A stretch of 64,000 nucleotides of DNA, from NCBI GenBank assembly GCA_025403435.1, contig CM046348.1, forward strand, positions 35,088,052 to 35,152,051, in the 5' to 3' direction. A program made the position numbers and the translations under genes. Each line of letters begins with the position of its first letter. Position 1 is the stretch's first letter. Source of the DNA: Artocarpus heterophyllus (Eukaryota; Streptophyta; Magnoliopsida; Rosales; Moraceae). Shown piece after piece: positions 35,124 through 47,722 of this stretch. Under the pieces are notes generated by a model. It did not search any database. It had not been told where the DNA came from and saw only the letters and a list, made by a program, of their open reading frames with translations.

Positions 35124-37329
35124 TGTCACGCCCCGGAGTATAGGAGGTGATGTGACGGATTATTTAAATTAATTAAGAGGGAATTTAATTAAAATCAAGA
35201 GTTTAGGGGTTAAATTAAATGATAAAAATGCGAAAGTTTCAAAACAACATTTGGTAATAGAATTCATACGCATTAAACAACTGAAATCATTAAACGAATA
35301 ATAAAACAATAGAGCCGCGAGTATGGGTCCCACAGACCCACAACTTGTGCACACACATAGTACTGACAATATAATAATACAACTACAGTCCAAGCACAAG
35401 GAAAGTTAAAAAAAAAATTACATGCCTTGCTTAATTTATACAATTAGTCTAATAGATCCTTTTACTGCTTCTAAGATAGGTCCGTTGAATCCTCTCTGAA
35501 CCTAAATGGGAAATCACCTAGAAGGGGGGGAAAATTTAGGAACAAAGAAAATGTGAGCGAAAGGCTCAGTAGGATAGTATTTTTTCAAATTATTTAATTT
35601 AAAGGAAAATCTCATTATTGAAGGAATTATTAAAAGAAACATTGAATAAATAAATAAATTTAAATAAAACCGTTCTTACCCAAAACAATTTACTCGGACA
35701 ACCAGAAATATCATTTTCTTTTTTTAGGCAAACCATAAGAATATCACCACCGTAGTGGCCCAGCTGGGTTTCGGGACCTGCCCCCAAGGTCGATCGCTAC
35801 ACGACCCGATCTCTGATATGACATCATGCCTATGTGTTTATTTTCATCGTCATTCAAAACCCATTTACCGAGTATTGTCATTTACATTTATTATGAAGTT
35901 CATTTCAGTTCACGGTATTTTAAAATATAACCGATAAATTCATTTTCAAACAACCGTTGAAAACATTTTAATAGAAATCCTTTTCAAAGCCAACTCATTT
36001 TGAAACTAGGCTACCAAGGAATGGGGTAGAAGTCCTACCTCGATACTCGTGTCGGTGCTCCACACCGTAATCCCAGTCCGCTATACGTTAGCACCCTGGA
36101 ACCACGAACGATCTTAGATACACACTAAGTCGATCAATATCTAGCTAGAGACATTCTATGTTACTAAACCATTTCATGATGTCCTAGTGTGCCATTTGTA
36201 TCTTTAAAATCATTCTACAAGGTTGGAATTTAAATCGGGGTTCAAAACAGTGAAAACGGGTGAAAAATCAAAAAATTTCCCATGCCCGGCTGGCCTGCCG
36301 GACTCCCTGCTTCGGCCGACCGAACTGTACAGTTCTGCTTGCCGGAAACCAGGTCCGGTTGGCCTGACATTCCCCAAGTTTGGCCTGCTGAACAGTACAG
36401 TCTGGCCTGTCGATCCCTTGAATCTGGCCTGCTGAACATGTAGTTCAGCCTGCCGAACTAGGAAAACCCAGAAATTCTAGCCACGAGTTTTCGATCCCCC
36501 AAAATCCAAATCTTGATTTTAACCTATTTTTCTCAAATCTCAGGCATGGAAAACAATCATAGATGATAGAAAAACATGCTAGAACACTTTTGAACTCATT
36601 TAAACAAGATTCAGACACAAAAATCTTAAAAATCCAAAAATGGGGAAATATGAGGAAAAATGAAAAATCTTGAATCCAATCTATTTTTCTTCAATCTAAG
36701 CTTAGATTCTAGTTGTTCTAAGTTCATTTAACTTAAATCAAAGGTTTTCTAAGCTCAAATGAACTTAAATCTTAAAAATGCACAAAATTGAAAATTTTGG
36801 AAAAAGTTTAGAAATTTCAAAACTAACCTTGAATTGAAGCTTTAAATCCACGTTTTTGGTTGCCAAATCTCATCCCTGAGCTTCCTATTCGATCAGCCAA
36901 AGCTTAGATCCGAATTTGGCTTCAAAATCTTGAAGAAATTTGAGTGGGAAAGAGAGAAACCGAGAGAGAATGAGAGAGAGAGTTCACGGGTGAGGAGAGG
37001 AGAGAGAGAGTGAGCAGAGAGAGTGAAGAGAGAGGGAGAGGAGAGAGAATAAATAGAGAGAAACGGTGGACGATTTTACTGTGCAAAAATCAAATACCAC
37101 CCACGGTTTTGTAAAACGGAATATTTTTAACATTTTACAAATTGTTGTGCTTTAAAACTCAAAACATCATTTCAAAACAATAACAAATCATTTGAATTTA
37201 TCAAATTAACAAAACAACCAAAAATTCAAAATTCAACCAAATAATCAAATTAATGTTGAAATATTAATTATGGCACACTAATTCATCACTTATATTACAA
37301 TAACATTAAATAAATTCCAAGGAGTTACA
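35124..37329 (-). mobile_element. Element D: solo gypsy LTR (family of B and C)
   Basis: 2.2 kb with TGTCACGCCCCGGAG start and GAGTTACA end, flanked by perfect AGAAC (35119-35123 and 37330-37334). No internal sequence, so it is a solo LTR left by recombination between two LTRs. Purine-rich block at about 36945-37050, donor-like CAAG|GTTAGT near 36825 (sense), eight palindrome units at 36284-36462. It is closer to B than to C in its ends. Confidence 0.93.
36284..36462 (-). repeat. Palindrome cluster in D, 8 units
   Basis: Includes TTCGGCCGACCGAAC (centre variant) and TTCAGCCTGCCGAAC; same relative location as in B and C. Confidence 0.8.
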
Positions 37330-39241
37330 AGAACCCTCGCAAAACGTGAAGAGAAGTAATGTTCTAGAAGAGCCTCAACCAACTGGCCTTCTTTGCTATT
37401 CTCTATCCACGACCGGATTGAGTATGGGCTCACACGTGCAGCTCTTCCACTAGGTGTCACTCCTTCCAACCAATCGAGAGAACCCAAAGTAGGTGTTCGT
37501 GATTTATGAACAAAAGCTCACAAGGAATTTTTAGATTCTCACCAGCAGAGTATCAACCTTAATCTCTCAATTGATCTAAGTAACTCTTAAGACTTACTCC
37601 CTTTATATAGAGATTGGTCCTGGGGTCAATCTTTAGCAAATTAGGTCTCAAAAACTTAAAATAGAATCAAGTTTGGATCAATATCTAATAAGTTCCATGT
37701 GGAACGCGTGATCTTATCCTTCGTTGATCAGCAGGCCGAACCACCTGATTGGCAGGCTAAACAGTTCCCATCGGTAGGCTGAACACGTCCATCGACAGGC
37801 CAAACTATCGAATAAAAATCTCGCAAATCTTTTATTTTCCACCTGAGATTCTATAGGATAAAGTCTCAGTTTTAATTCAAATAACCCAATAGAGAAGTTA
37901 TCTGATCAAAACAACTTTATCTAGATAATCTCTAAGAAAATAAATCAATTCCCAATAATTCTACAAGTTTATCTTTATCTAATTTATCTAAAATTAAATC
38001 AATCGATAAACAGAAAAGAATTATCCGATCCCAATAATTCAACAAGTTTATCTTGAATCAATTTTATCACAAAATTAATTCAACCGATAAACAGACATGA
38101 ATTATCTGATTCTTCCAAATTTTAACCAATCTGATAAATCTGACATAAGTCATCAATTATTGGAAAATCACGCCGTGCCGTTACAAGATGTTGTGAGCTA
38201 GCAAAGAGGACCAAATGGACCTGTACAGTTCATGATCCCGATAATTATGAAACCTAATATCCCAGATATGCATTTCATAATTATCAACTCCAGCACTACT
38301 CCACTAAAAGCTTGGAGCTGCACACTCAAACTACATAGAATTACAAAGCTCGTAATAGCTAAGTCTCTATGACATATCATAGTGTATCGTATCCCCATAT
38401 GATAATCCATAATTGGCTTAAGGACAAGTTTTGTCTTACCTTCCTAATTATTTTTATCTTACGTTCCATTATCTTACTATCAGAAAACTCACTATCTAAT
38501 GACAGTATACCATTCAGTTATACCTATGTATCCAAATGGTTGAACGCTTCAGTTTTTCAATTATAGGATAACGCATATAAGAGGATATCATTACTCCTAA
38601 AGAGGAGCTATGTATTCCATATCTATGAATAACAGGTCTACGCTATTAAAATTCATGCCTCTAACGTACCGGCATGCATACCACTATTAAGATGTAGGTG
38701 TTACCCTTTGGTACATCAAAAGACACAAGCCAAGACAACGGGCCCACTATTCATCTCAGGATTAAGATACAACACAGATGATTATCTAAAGTGAATAAAT
38801 TTGCCGAGACAGAATTATTAATCCAAATCAATTCACTTTATGTCCCGATCCAACACATCGTCACCTATGACAACGTGCCAATGTTTCTATTCATGGACTC
38901 CACCTCTGATGGTCAAGACAAACCATCTCCCAAAAGGGATATAGACGACATAACAATCTTTGTATGAATAAAGCACCCAACTTTATTCCCTCGATTGCGG
39001 ATCTTATGATTTAGACCATCACCTTAAAAATCATGTCTTCCGCATAATCTATCCATCATATGCCCAATTCTTAAGGTTTAGACTGACAGTCTCAGACTTT
39101 TGTTTGCTTAACATACATTCAATAGATATGAACATAAAGAGGACAAGATTTGGTATATAAATAATAAATAAATTCTTTATTGATAAAAATGTCTCCAAAA
39201 ACTTATTACAGTTTTACTCCTTAGGGCATACACATCTAACA
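37330..39241 (-). repeat. F 3' LTR, part 2
   Basis: Continues the F LTR after D (equivalent to about 56162-58070). Sense TATA box TATATAAA at 37612-37619 and four palindrome units at 37728-37812, upstream of it in the sense direction. Confidence 0.9.
37728..37812 (-). repeat. Palindrome cluster in F 3' LTR, 4 units
   Basis: CAGCAGGCCGAAC, TGGCAGGCTAAAC, TCGGTAGGCTGAAC and TCGACAGGCCAAAC, ending about 110 bases upstream of the TATA box. Confidence 0.8.
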
Positions 39242-39257
39242 ATCTCCCACTTGCACT
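39242..39257 (-). promoter_or_regulatory. F polypurine tract
   Basis: Sense AGTGCAAGTGGGAGAT, directly before the 3' LTR; the same tract is found in H at 62045-62060. Confidence 0.78.
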
Positions 39258-40040
39258 AAGTGAGTACATATGACAAATCTCGCATCCCCATAGTTTCTAC
39301 ATGCCTTTTGAAGACTCTCCCAGTAAGTGTCTTCGTAAATGGATCAGCTAAATTGTCCTCTGATGTGATTTTGCACACCGTGACATGCCTGCCCTTAATG
39401 AAGTCCTTTATCACATGATACTTTCGATTAATATGCTTACTCTTCTTGTGAAATCTTGGTTCCTTAGCATTAGCTACTACTGCACTGTTATCATAGTACA
39501 TGATACCGCCTTATCCATTCCAAGAACTACCTCAAGATCCCCAAGGAACTTGCGGAGCCACACTGCTTCTTTTGAAGCATCACTAGCCGCCATATACTCG
39601 GCCTCCATCGTTGAATCCGAAGTGCGATCTTGCTTAGCACTTCTCTAACTGATGGCACCACTGCCCAAAGTAAACACAAAACCCGAAGTCGATTTCCTAG
39701 AATCCAAACAGTATTGAAAATTTGAGTCAGTATATCCTAGAGGAGTCAGGTCCTAACCCGAATATACAAGGATATACCCTCGAGTCCTTCTCAGGTACTT
39801 GAAAATATGCTTTACCGCAATCCAATGGTTCGGTCCTAGATCCGCCTGAAATCGACTTACAATCCCGACCGCATAACTAATATCCGGTCGTGTGCAAAGC
39901 ATGACATATATGAGATTACCCACTGCCAAAGCATAAGGCACCTTCTTCATGTATTCTCTTTCTTCATAAGACTTTGGAGAGTCTTTCTTAGAAAGAGTAA
40001 TTCTAGACCTAGATGGTTGCCCAGCTTTCTTGGAATCCTA
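39256..40040 (-). pseudogene. pol: F RNase H and RT C-terminus, degraded
   Basis: Readable from a TAG at 40038-40040 through GNLIYVMLCTRPDISYAVG, HWIAVKHIFKYLRRTRG and the RNase H end with DNSAVVANAKEPRFHKKSKHI and LADPFTKTL. Stops at about 39751, 39645 and 39505. The terminal stop at 39256 lies just before the polypurine tract. In H the same frame runs on into the LTR. Confidence 0.88.
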
Positions 40041-40840
40041 CATTACAAACGTCCTGAGAATTTTATCTATGTAGCCAGCCTAGGACAAAGCTATCATTTT
40101 GTTCTTCTTATCCTAAAAGATCTAGATACCAGGAACAAAATTAGCCTCACCTAAGTCCTTCATGTCAAACTGCTTGGTCAACCATAATTTGACTGATGGC
40201 AACGGCTCAACGTCATTGCTAATTAGCAGAATGTCATCTACATAGAGCAGTAGAAAAACCACCTTTCCATTCTTAATGTGTTTGTAAACACATGGCTCAT
40301 CCATATTTTGTGAGAACACATAAGTCTTGATCACCTGATCAAATCTTATGTTCCAAGAACGAGAAGCCTACTTAAGTCCATAAATTGACTTTAGTAGCTT
40401 ACAAACCTTACCCTCTTGACCCATGACCTTGAACCTGTTTGGTTGTTCCATATAAATGGACTCATCAAGATAGCCATTCAGAAAAGTCATCTTGATATCC
40501 ATCTGTCAAATCTCGTAGTCGAGAGCGGCAGCTATGGACAAGAGAATCTGGATGGACTTAAGCATGGCTACAGGCGTAAAGGTTTCCTCATAATCGATTC
40601 CTTCTTTTTGCGTATAACCCTTAGCCACCAGTCTAGCCTTAAAGGTTTTGATGTTTCCATCCACTCCTTTTTTCCTCTTGTAGATCCACTTACACCCTAT
40701 GGGTTTTACCCCTTTGGGAAGATCCACAAGCTCCTAGACTTGATTAGTCTCCATAGACTTCATCTCTGTGTTCATGGCCTCTGTCTAGAGTTTTGAATCA
40801 ACATCGTTCATAGCTTCTATGTAAGTATAAGGATCGCTAT
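40041..40840 (-). pseudogene. pol: F reverse transcriptase, degraded
   Basis: Open from 40727 with [36 protein letters not shown] and [19 protein letters not shown], then a stop at 40506. The active site YVDD is intact (40232-40243 on the plus strand). Stops also near 40375, 40122 and 40110. Frame decay just upstream of 40727 separates it from integrase. Confidence 0.88.
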
Positions 40841-42060
40841 TATGTTCATTTGTTCAGCCAAAAAGACTTCCCCATTCAACATATACCTCTCAGGTTGACA
40901 CCTAATCCTCCCACTACGCCGAAACCCCTAAGGTTGTTGTTCAAGTTTGTTTGGTTTTTCTACACTGATCAGAATGGTTTCATTCGGAACCTCTGGAGTG
41001 ATTGGATCACTCCTAAACTCCTCAAGCACCACTTTGCTTCGAGGTTTAAAGTCGTCCATGTAACTCTCCTCAAGGAAAGTTGCATTAGTTAAAACCACGA
41101 CTTTATTTTCCTTTGGGTTATAAAAATAACCCCCTTTAGTCCCTTTTGGATATCCTACAAACACGTAAACTTCCGAACGTGCTTCCAACTTATTCGAATC
41201 CTTAAACAAGACATAAGCTGGACATCCCCATATGCGAATATGGTTTAAGGATGTCTTCCTACCTGTCCACAACTTGTGAGGAGTTTTAGGGACCAATTTT
41301 GAAGGCACATTGTTCAAAAGATAACATGCGGTTTGTAGTGCATATCCCCAAAAGGATAAAGGCAATGATGAATAACTCATCATGGACCTAATCATGTCCA
41401 ACAAAGTCCTATTTCTTCTCTCAGCTATGCCATTCTGTTGTGGAGTGCTCGGTGTAATCAAATGGGATAAAATCCCATTCTCTAATAAGTGTTCTAAGAA
41501 CTCATCAGAAAGGTATTCCCCACCTCGATCTGATCAAAGTGCCTTTATGGGTCTACCCAATTGCTTTTTCACTTCAGCTTGAAACTCCCTAAACTTGTCA
41601 AAAGTTTCGCTTTTGTGGTGCATCAGGTACACATACCCATATCTTGAGTAATCGTCAATAAAAGTGACAAAGTACTCATACCCTCCTCGTGCCTGGATGT
41701 TCATCGGTCCGCAAACATCACTATGCACAAGTTCTAGAACCCCTTCGGCCCTATTACCCTTAGACTCGAATGGTCTTTTGGTCATTTTACCCTCCAAACA
41801 AGATTCACATTGAGGTATAGATTCCACTTTTAAGTGACTTAAAGGTCCATCCCTTACCAACCTTTGAATCCTATTCAGGTTAATATGACCAAGGCCCAAA
41901 TGCCAAAGATAAGTTTTATTAGAGTGAGAAGTTTTAAGTCTTTTAAAGTTATTATCATTCATCTCAGCATTAAGCAATAAGTCCATCTTAGGTTTGATAA
42001 AATATAGATTATTTAGCATGCATCCAGAACAGATAAAAAAATTGTTTTTACGATCACCAC
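40841..42060 (-). pseudogene. pol: F integrase, degraded
   Basis: Zinc domain HLGLGHINL...CESCLEGK, first Asp in the HSDVCGPM motif, second Asp in SDRGGEY preceded by a TGA at about 41532-41534, and Glu in NGIAERRNRTL, so the catalytic triad survives in sequence. The copia C-terminal motif (SFWGYALQTACYLLNNVPSK, GCPAYVLF) is intact to 40931. A TAG at 40928-40930 ends the long frame and is also present in H. Confidence 0.9.
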
Positions 42061-43525
42061 TTTATCATTAAAAGAAAGCAAGTAAGAGTCTTTAAATAAA
42101 CTAGCTACAGAAATTAAATTCCTTTTAAATTTAGGAACATAAAAACAATCTTGAAAAAATAAATTCCTATAATTATCAAAATAAAGATGGACGTCTCCCA
42201 CTACTTCCATTGAGACCAAGGATCCATCGCCTATCCGAAGCGTGAAGTCCTCATGCAGTAGACTTCTTGTTTCTTTGAACCTTTGGAGAAACACAAACAT
42301 GATTAGTTGCACTGGAATCTATGACCCAAATGTCACTGGATTCCTCAACCAAACAAGTTTCTAAATATAGAAGATCACACCTACCTCCTTTGGAAAGGAA
42401 GTCCTTGCAATGCTTCTTGATATGTCTGACCTAGAAAACTTCCCGTTCTTGGCCCGTTGCTTCTTTCCATTCCCAAAGTTAGGATTGGAACCAGAAGCAG
42501 CTACCTTGTTGGCCTCACCACCCGTAGGAGACTCCCTGATCAGAAGTTCAAACTCCTGTAACTGTTTCATCAGTTCTGTTAAGGTCATATCTCGTCTATT
42601 GCTTAAATTAAATGTAGCTCTAAAAGGAATAAATTTCTTAGACAGAGTCTCAAAGACCATAGTCATATGAGTTTCAGCATCGATGTTGGCTCCATTGGTT
42701 TGAGCCTCAGCGAGGTAACCCATGACCATCATATACTCCTTTACAGATGTCCCCAGCCTCTGTCTATAGTTTAGAAGTTTCCGAAGCACCCCTTGTCGCT
42801 TTGTTATGGCCTGGCCTCCAAACATATCCTCAAGATTATCTAAAATCAACTTTACAGTCTCATAATCTTGATGTTGACGGCACCATTGGTTTGAGCCTTA
42901 GTGAGGTAACCCATGACCATCATATGCTCCTTTACAGATGTCCCCGACATCTGTCTATAGTTTAGAAGTTTTTGAAGTGCCCCTTACTGCTTTGTTATGG
43001 CCTGGCCTCCAAACATATCCTCAAGATTATCTAAGATCTTCTTTGCAGTCTCATAATCCTGATGTTGAGCCTGCAGCATGTTATTCATGCTAGCCATAAC
43101 ATAGCAATGGGCCTGATCATTAGCATCTTTTTAGCGATCATACGCTTGAAATTTCTCATTAGTTGAAATTTCATAATCCTGATGTTGAGCCTACAGCATG
43201 TTATTCGTGCTAGCCATAACATAGCAATCGGCCCGATCATTAGCATCATTTTAGCGATCATACGTTTGAAATTTCTCATTAGTTGAAATTTCTCATCTTT
43301 TTAGCCATAACATAGCAATGGGCCCGATCATTAGCATTTTTTTAGCGATCATACGCTTGAAATTTCTCATTAGTTGAGTCTCCTGTAGGCTCGAGAGGAC
43401 AAGGGGTTATCAGTATTCAGTTTCTCAAAGGACAGGATGATTTCTAGGTTCCATTTCCATTCATTATAATTCTCTCCAGTTAATAGGTTTTTGTCAAGTA
43501 TCAATGATAAAACATTTTTAGACAT
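42061..43525 (-). pseudogene. gag: F gag and protease, scrambled by tandem duplication
   Basis: gag starts at 43525-43523 (MSKNVLSLILDKNLLTGENY), eight bases after an acceptor-like site. Between about 43380 and 42692 the reading frame is destroyed by two sets of tandem duplications. Downstream, 42849-42361 is open with the MFGGQAITKRQGVLRKLLNY and SVKEYMMVMGYLAEAQTNG parts of the copia capsid. The knuckle region and the protease follow in shifted frames; the protease block reads VIDSSATNH instead of a DSG site. A further frame (42312-42013) carries the segment RNLISVASLF between protease and integrase. Confidence 0.82.
42692..43376 (-). repeat. Tandem duplications inside F gag
   Basis: First set: CCATTGGTTTGAGCCT at 42692 and 42883, period 191 bp. 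Second set: TCATAATCCTGATGTTGAGC at 43051 and 43171, period 120 bp, with a partial third copy from about 43302. Neither 191 nor the partial unit keeps the reading frame. Confidence 0.88.
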
Positions 43526-43533
43526 TTTTAACC

Positions 43534-45053
43534 TACAATAAAGAATCATATACCAAACATAAGCAAACATATAATAATTTAGTAAGATAACACAATCATG
43601 TAAAAAATACAAATGTGTTTATGCATCAAAACCTTAAAAATATCACAACCTTACAATGATAATTCCGAACTCAGAATTCAACAAGCTCCTAGGGGAGTCA
43701 TGCCAAATTCAATCAGGAACACGGATCCCCTCTTGATTAATATATATCATCCAGGACCCGTATGATATAGCATATATTAATAATCGTTTCTTTGGCCATT
43801 AATTTTATTAACAGAGCTCCTAGGGGAGGTTAATAATAAAAATTAATGTGAGTGTATAACCATCATTTCAATATTTTATCCATGATTTATAATTACCACC
43901 TAAGGGTGTGCAACCATAAATCATGCTAAAATACCTTATCTTCTTAGAGATCCAATCTGGTACATGATAGAAATCCCTTCCCAGGGGTCAAGACCACTAT
44001 GTTCTGCCTATGGACCAACGATAGAGGCCTTAGGTTCTCTCTTCGAAAACCTTTTCCCACTCAATCTTTTTAAATCAAGGTTTTATTTTAAGAATATGCA
44101 TGAAAAATTTTAATATGAGTGGCACTCCCTATTCTGTATGACATGTTATCAATATACATGGCAAATCATATTATAATGCAGACAAGCAAAGCAATCAAGC
44201 AAAGCTACAAGCAAAATAATAAATAAACATAATATTATGGCTCCACTCTAGAGAATAGAAAACTAAAATTACAAGAGAATAATCGAGACATATTATCAAT
44301 TCTTCATCCTTGAATCCTCAAGTTGTATCCTTCTTCATGTAATTCCCATCTTCAAGTCTTCAATCCTGTATGAATCGAATACTTCATATTTTCGGTCATA
44401 TCCAAATTTAATGTTTCTCAGAATTGTCTCAAAAATAAAATTAAAACTGCATCAATAAAACTGCACCTTTTTTTGGAAATTTTCCAACTCTCGGTCGATA
44501 GGCCGATCTAGGTGATCGGCCTACTGCCAAAGCCACCAGATTTCTGCCCCATTGACGGCCTACCGAACCACAAGTTCGGCCTGTCGATCTGCAACCATCG
44601 GTCTACCTATCTGGTGAGTTCAGCATGCCGACCGAGCAGAAATCTTCCATTCTAGAAAATACAATTTTTAATATAATTCATCAATTTTATTTTTAACAAT
44701 TCAAAAACATAAATTTAGAGACTCAGGAAATACCTCGGAGTGCCTATCATCATTCTTCTAGATCCAACTTCTAAATCTGTCTTCTAAATCCGTCTTCTCC
44801 AAATAATTATTTAATTACAAAATTCTTACAAATTTTAAAAATAAATAAAAATTCCTAGACAGAGATGATAGCCCGCCATCTAATTATATGAAAAACCTAG
44901 ATACACATTCTAACCTCTAAGGAACCATAACTGGTATAAATTAATTCATTACAAAATAGTTAAATAAGAATTTAATCAAGTATAATTAATTAATAAATAT
45001 TTAACACATAATCCATGCAACATATATAATATCTAGAAACTTAGAGTGCCAAC
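43534..45053 (-). other. F leader with palindrome cluster
   Basis: Non-coding. It carries six units of the GTTCGGC-type palindrome at 44491-44636 and short hairpin-like CTCCTAGGGGAG (43685-43696 and 43817-43828) and CACCTAAGGGTG (43897-43908). The remaining leader, 55928-56022, lies beyond E and shows nothing else. Confidence 0.6.
44491..44636 (-). repeat. Palindrome cluster in F leader, 6 units
   Basis: TCGATAGGCCGATC, ATCGGCCTACTGCC, ACGGCCTACCGAAC, TTCGGCCTGTCGATC, TCGGTCTACCTATC and TTCAGCATGCCGACC. It lies outside the LTR, unlike all other clusters here. Confidence 0.78.
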
Positions 45054-45300
45054 TATAACACCCACCTATTTTTATGTAACGGACCACGTTAAGTTAGTAA
45101 CGATGTTAAAGAATTTTATTAATAATTATGTTATATGTTATGAAATATGCTTTAAATGTTACTAACTTTTTATGTCAAGTTTTATGACAGGTGATGACCG
45201 CTTGGTATCGTTGTGTTCAAATGTTTATGTGAATTATTTAATGTATGTTTAATTATGATGCATGATGAATTGAATGTTTTAATGTTTTGTATTTAAGGAC

Positions 45301-45434
45301 AGTTCGGCAGGCCAAACTTTTAAGATCGGCAGGCCGAACAGTTTGTCCAAGACAGGCAGGCTGAAGAAATCCATTGGCAGGCCGAACTTGGTAGAACCGG
45401 TAGGCCAAAGAGGAAAATCGGCAGGCCGAACACG
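45301..45434 (+). repeat. Palindrome cluster 1 in E 5' LTR, 6 units
   Basis: Units in the GGCAGGCCGAAC orientation, spaced 20-27 bases, upstream of the CT-rich putative start region, i.e. in U3. Confidence 0.85.
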
Positions 45435-47523
45435 GCTGACAAGCAGTCAACAGAAATCTCACCAAAAATTATGGCTGAGTTAATTACGTTAATTGGATGA
45501 TTTAATGTGATTAATTGGCATAATAATGGAATGTTTTATCAGTTAAGGAAATTAGAGGGTTTGACTTTGCATTGATTTGTGTTATTTTAAATGGTTTCCC
45601 ATTTTAAGAGGGCAAAATATGGTAAGATGTGAAGATTTGTTTGACTCTCCTTTTTCTTCTCTCCTTCCATCATGCTTAGGGCTGTCAAACCGTCAGAATT
45701 TCTGACTTAATGAAGGGCAATGAATTTCATTATGATTGTTATGTTAAAAAAAAAAATTTAATGTTTTCTTTCCTCAGATTTTTCTCTCAACTTCTCACTC
45801 TTCTCTCCTTCATTTCTGAGACGTTTCTCATTCATTTCTCATTTCCTCTCTTCCTCTTCTCTTCTCCACGCATTTCACTTCCTTCTCTCTCAAAAATTTT
45901 CTCCAAGAAAATTGAAAGAAAAGTCATATTTCATTGGTTGAAATCAAGGGTTTTGAGAAGAAATTTCAAGGTAAGAACTCAATTTTTCTTTGTGTTTTTG
46001 AAAGAATTCTTCTCCTCCAAATCGTCTACAATATCTTTCTCTAGGTATTGTAGTTGTTCTGAATTGTTAATATGTTATGCATGTATGTGTTATGTATTGT
46101 TTCTTCAAGTTTCATATTATTTTGGTGTTTTTATGATGAAATATGAATTTTCTATCTTCTACCCCTCATAGTAAAATTTTACTGTTTAATCTTGATGCAT
46201 GAAAAAAGTAATGTTATTCAAAGGGGTAAATATGATGTTTTTCATGATAGTCATCAAGAATGTGCATGTGAAAGGTATGATGAATGTATTTTATGTTATG
46301 AAATTTTTATGAGATTACATTAAGAAAACTATTTTAATAAATGTAATTTCTGGATTTTGTTTATGAAATGTTATGTATGTTTAAATGATTTTATGATAAT
46401 GAAATAATTGTATGCAAGATAATATGGTGTTTGTATGAATTTTAAAATGCATGTATTTTAAATTATTAGAAAACGTTTTTCAAAAAGATTTTCATGTTTT
46501 GATGATAATATTTAAGGAAGCATGTTATGAATAGTATTTTTAGGTGATGATAGTGTTATGTTTTCTCAATGATGATTATGATTATAATATGAGATGAATG
46601 TATATATGAATGAATGCTTTATGATAAGAATTGATTTTATTGTATTTTTTTTAAATGGATAAATGGCATGAACACTCAAAGAAGTGAGCACATCGAGACC
46701 GCGGCGTCATCACCAAAAGTATACTAAGGTTAAGTAAGCTAGCGTTAAAGTAAGTACATTCTCACCTGCAACATGACACGTTTTTACAAGATTTGATGTT
46801 ATGTTCATAATGATATTCATGATAATTTTATGGATATTTTCCTTAAGAATTTCTATGAAAGATTTTCATGATTTTAAGTTATGCATGATGATTATGGCAT
46901 GTTTCAAAGTATGAAAATTATGTATATATGTATCACCTAATAAGTGTTGCACACCAATGTTATGAAATGAAATGTTATGATGTCATGTTTGGTTTTGGAT
47001 TAGCTACCCTTCTCCTCTCATAACGGCGTGCCTATGATGATGTTTATGGTGCAACACTTGGGCCCTTAAGATAAAATGGAATAAGTTTCTAAATGATGAA
47101 TGCAATGAAAGATATGTTCTATGAAATTGTGCTTAAGGCACTTTTATGATATAATGACAATGATGATGATGATGTTTATGAAATGTTTTAATTTGTGAGA
47201 ATTATATGTACTTACTAAGCATTAGCTTAATCATGTTTTTGGTCATATTGTAGATAAGGGTAAGAAAGTCATGGATTAGGCAGAGGACATGGAAAGATGT
47301 GTGAGCACTAAGCACGATGAATTGTAACCGGAAGCACGCCAAGAAGAACATTTTTATGTTTTTAATCAAGTTATATATTTTGAAAATTTTTTTTATGTTA
47401 AGTTTTAAGAATACTTAAACTATGGTTTTATAAGTTATTTTATCATTTTAATGAATTTTGATCTTCCGCATTTTTATGAAAGTTGGTTTATTTTAAAAAT
47501 TAAGTTTTCTCAAAGATTTTTGG

Positions 47524-47722
47524 CTCGGTCGGCCTGCCGAACATCCTTGGTCGGCTTGTTGAAGTCTGAAGGTTCGGCTTGCCGATAATGTTTTCGGCCT
47601 GCCGAACAAAGTTGAGATTTTAAGCCAGTTTGTAAAGCCTCTGCCGGCCTGCCAGTTGAGGGAACTCTGGCCTACCGATCATGTTCGGCCTGTCGAAGTC
47701 CCAAGTTCAGCCTGCCAAACTG
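47524..47722 (+). repeat. Palindrome cluster 2 in E 5' LTR, 8 units
   Basis: Units in the opposite orientation (TCGGCCTGCCGAAC), about 2.1 kb after cluster 1 and within the predicted leader intron. The 3' LTR has seven. Confidence 0.85.

Noticed and set aside
35124..37329. 5' end of a truncated gypsy element
   Set aside because: Both LTR ends and a perfect 5-bp duplication are present, so it is a complete solo LTR.
43085..43279. Repeated Met/Ile-rich minus-strand peptide
   Set aside because: Wrong-frame translation of the 120-bp tandem duplication in F gag.
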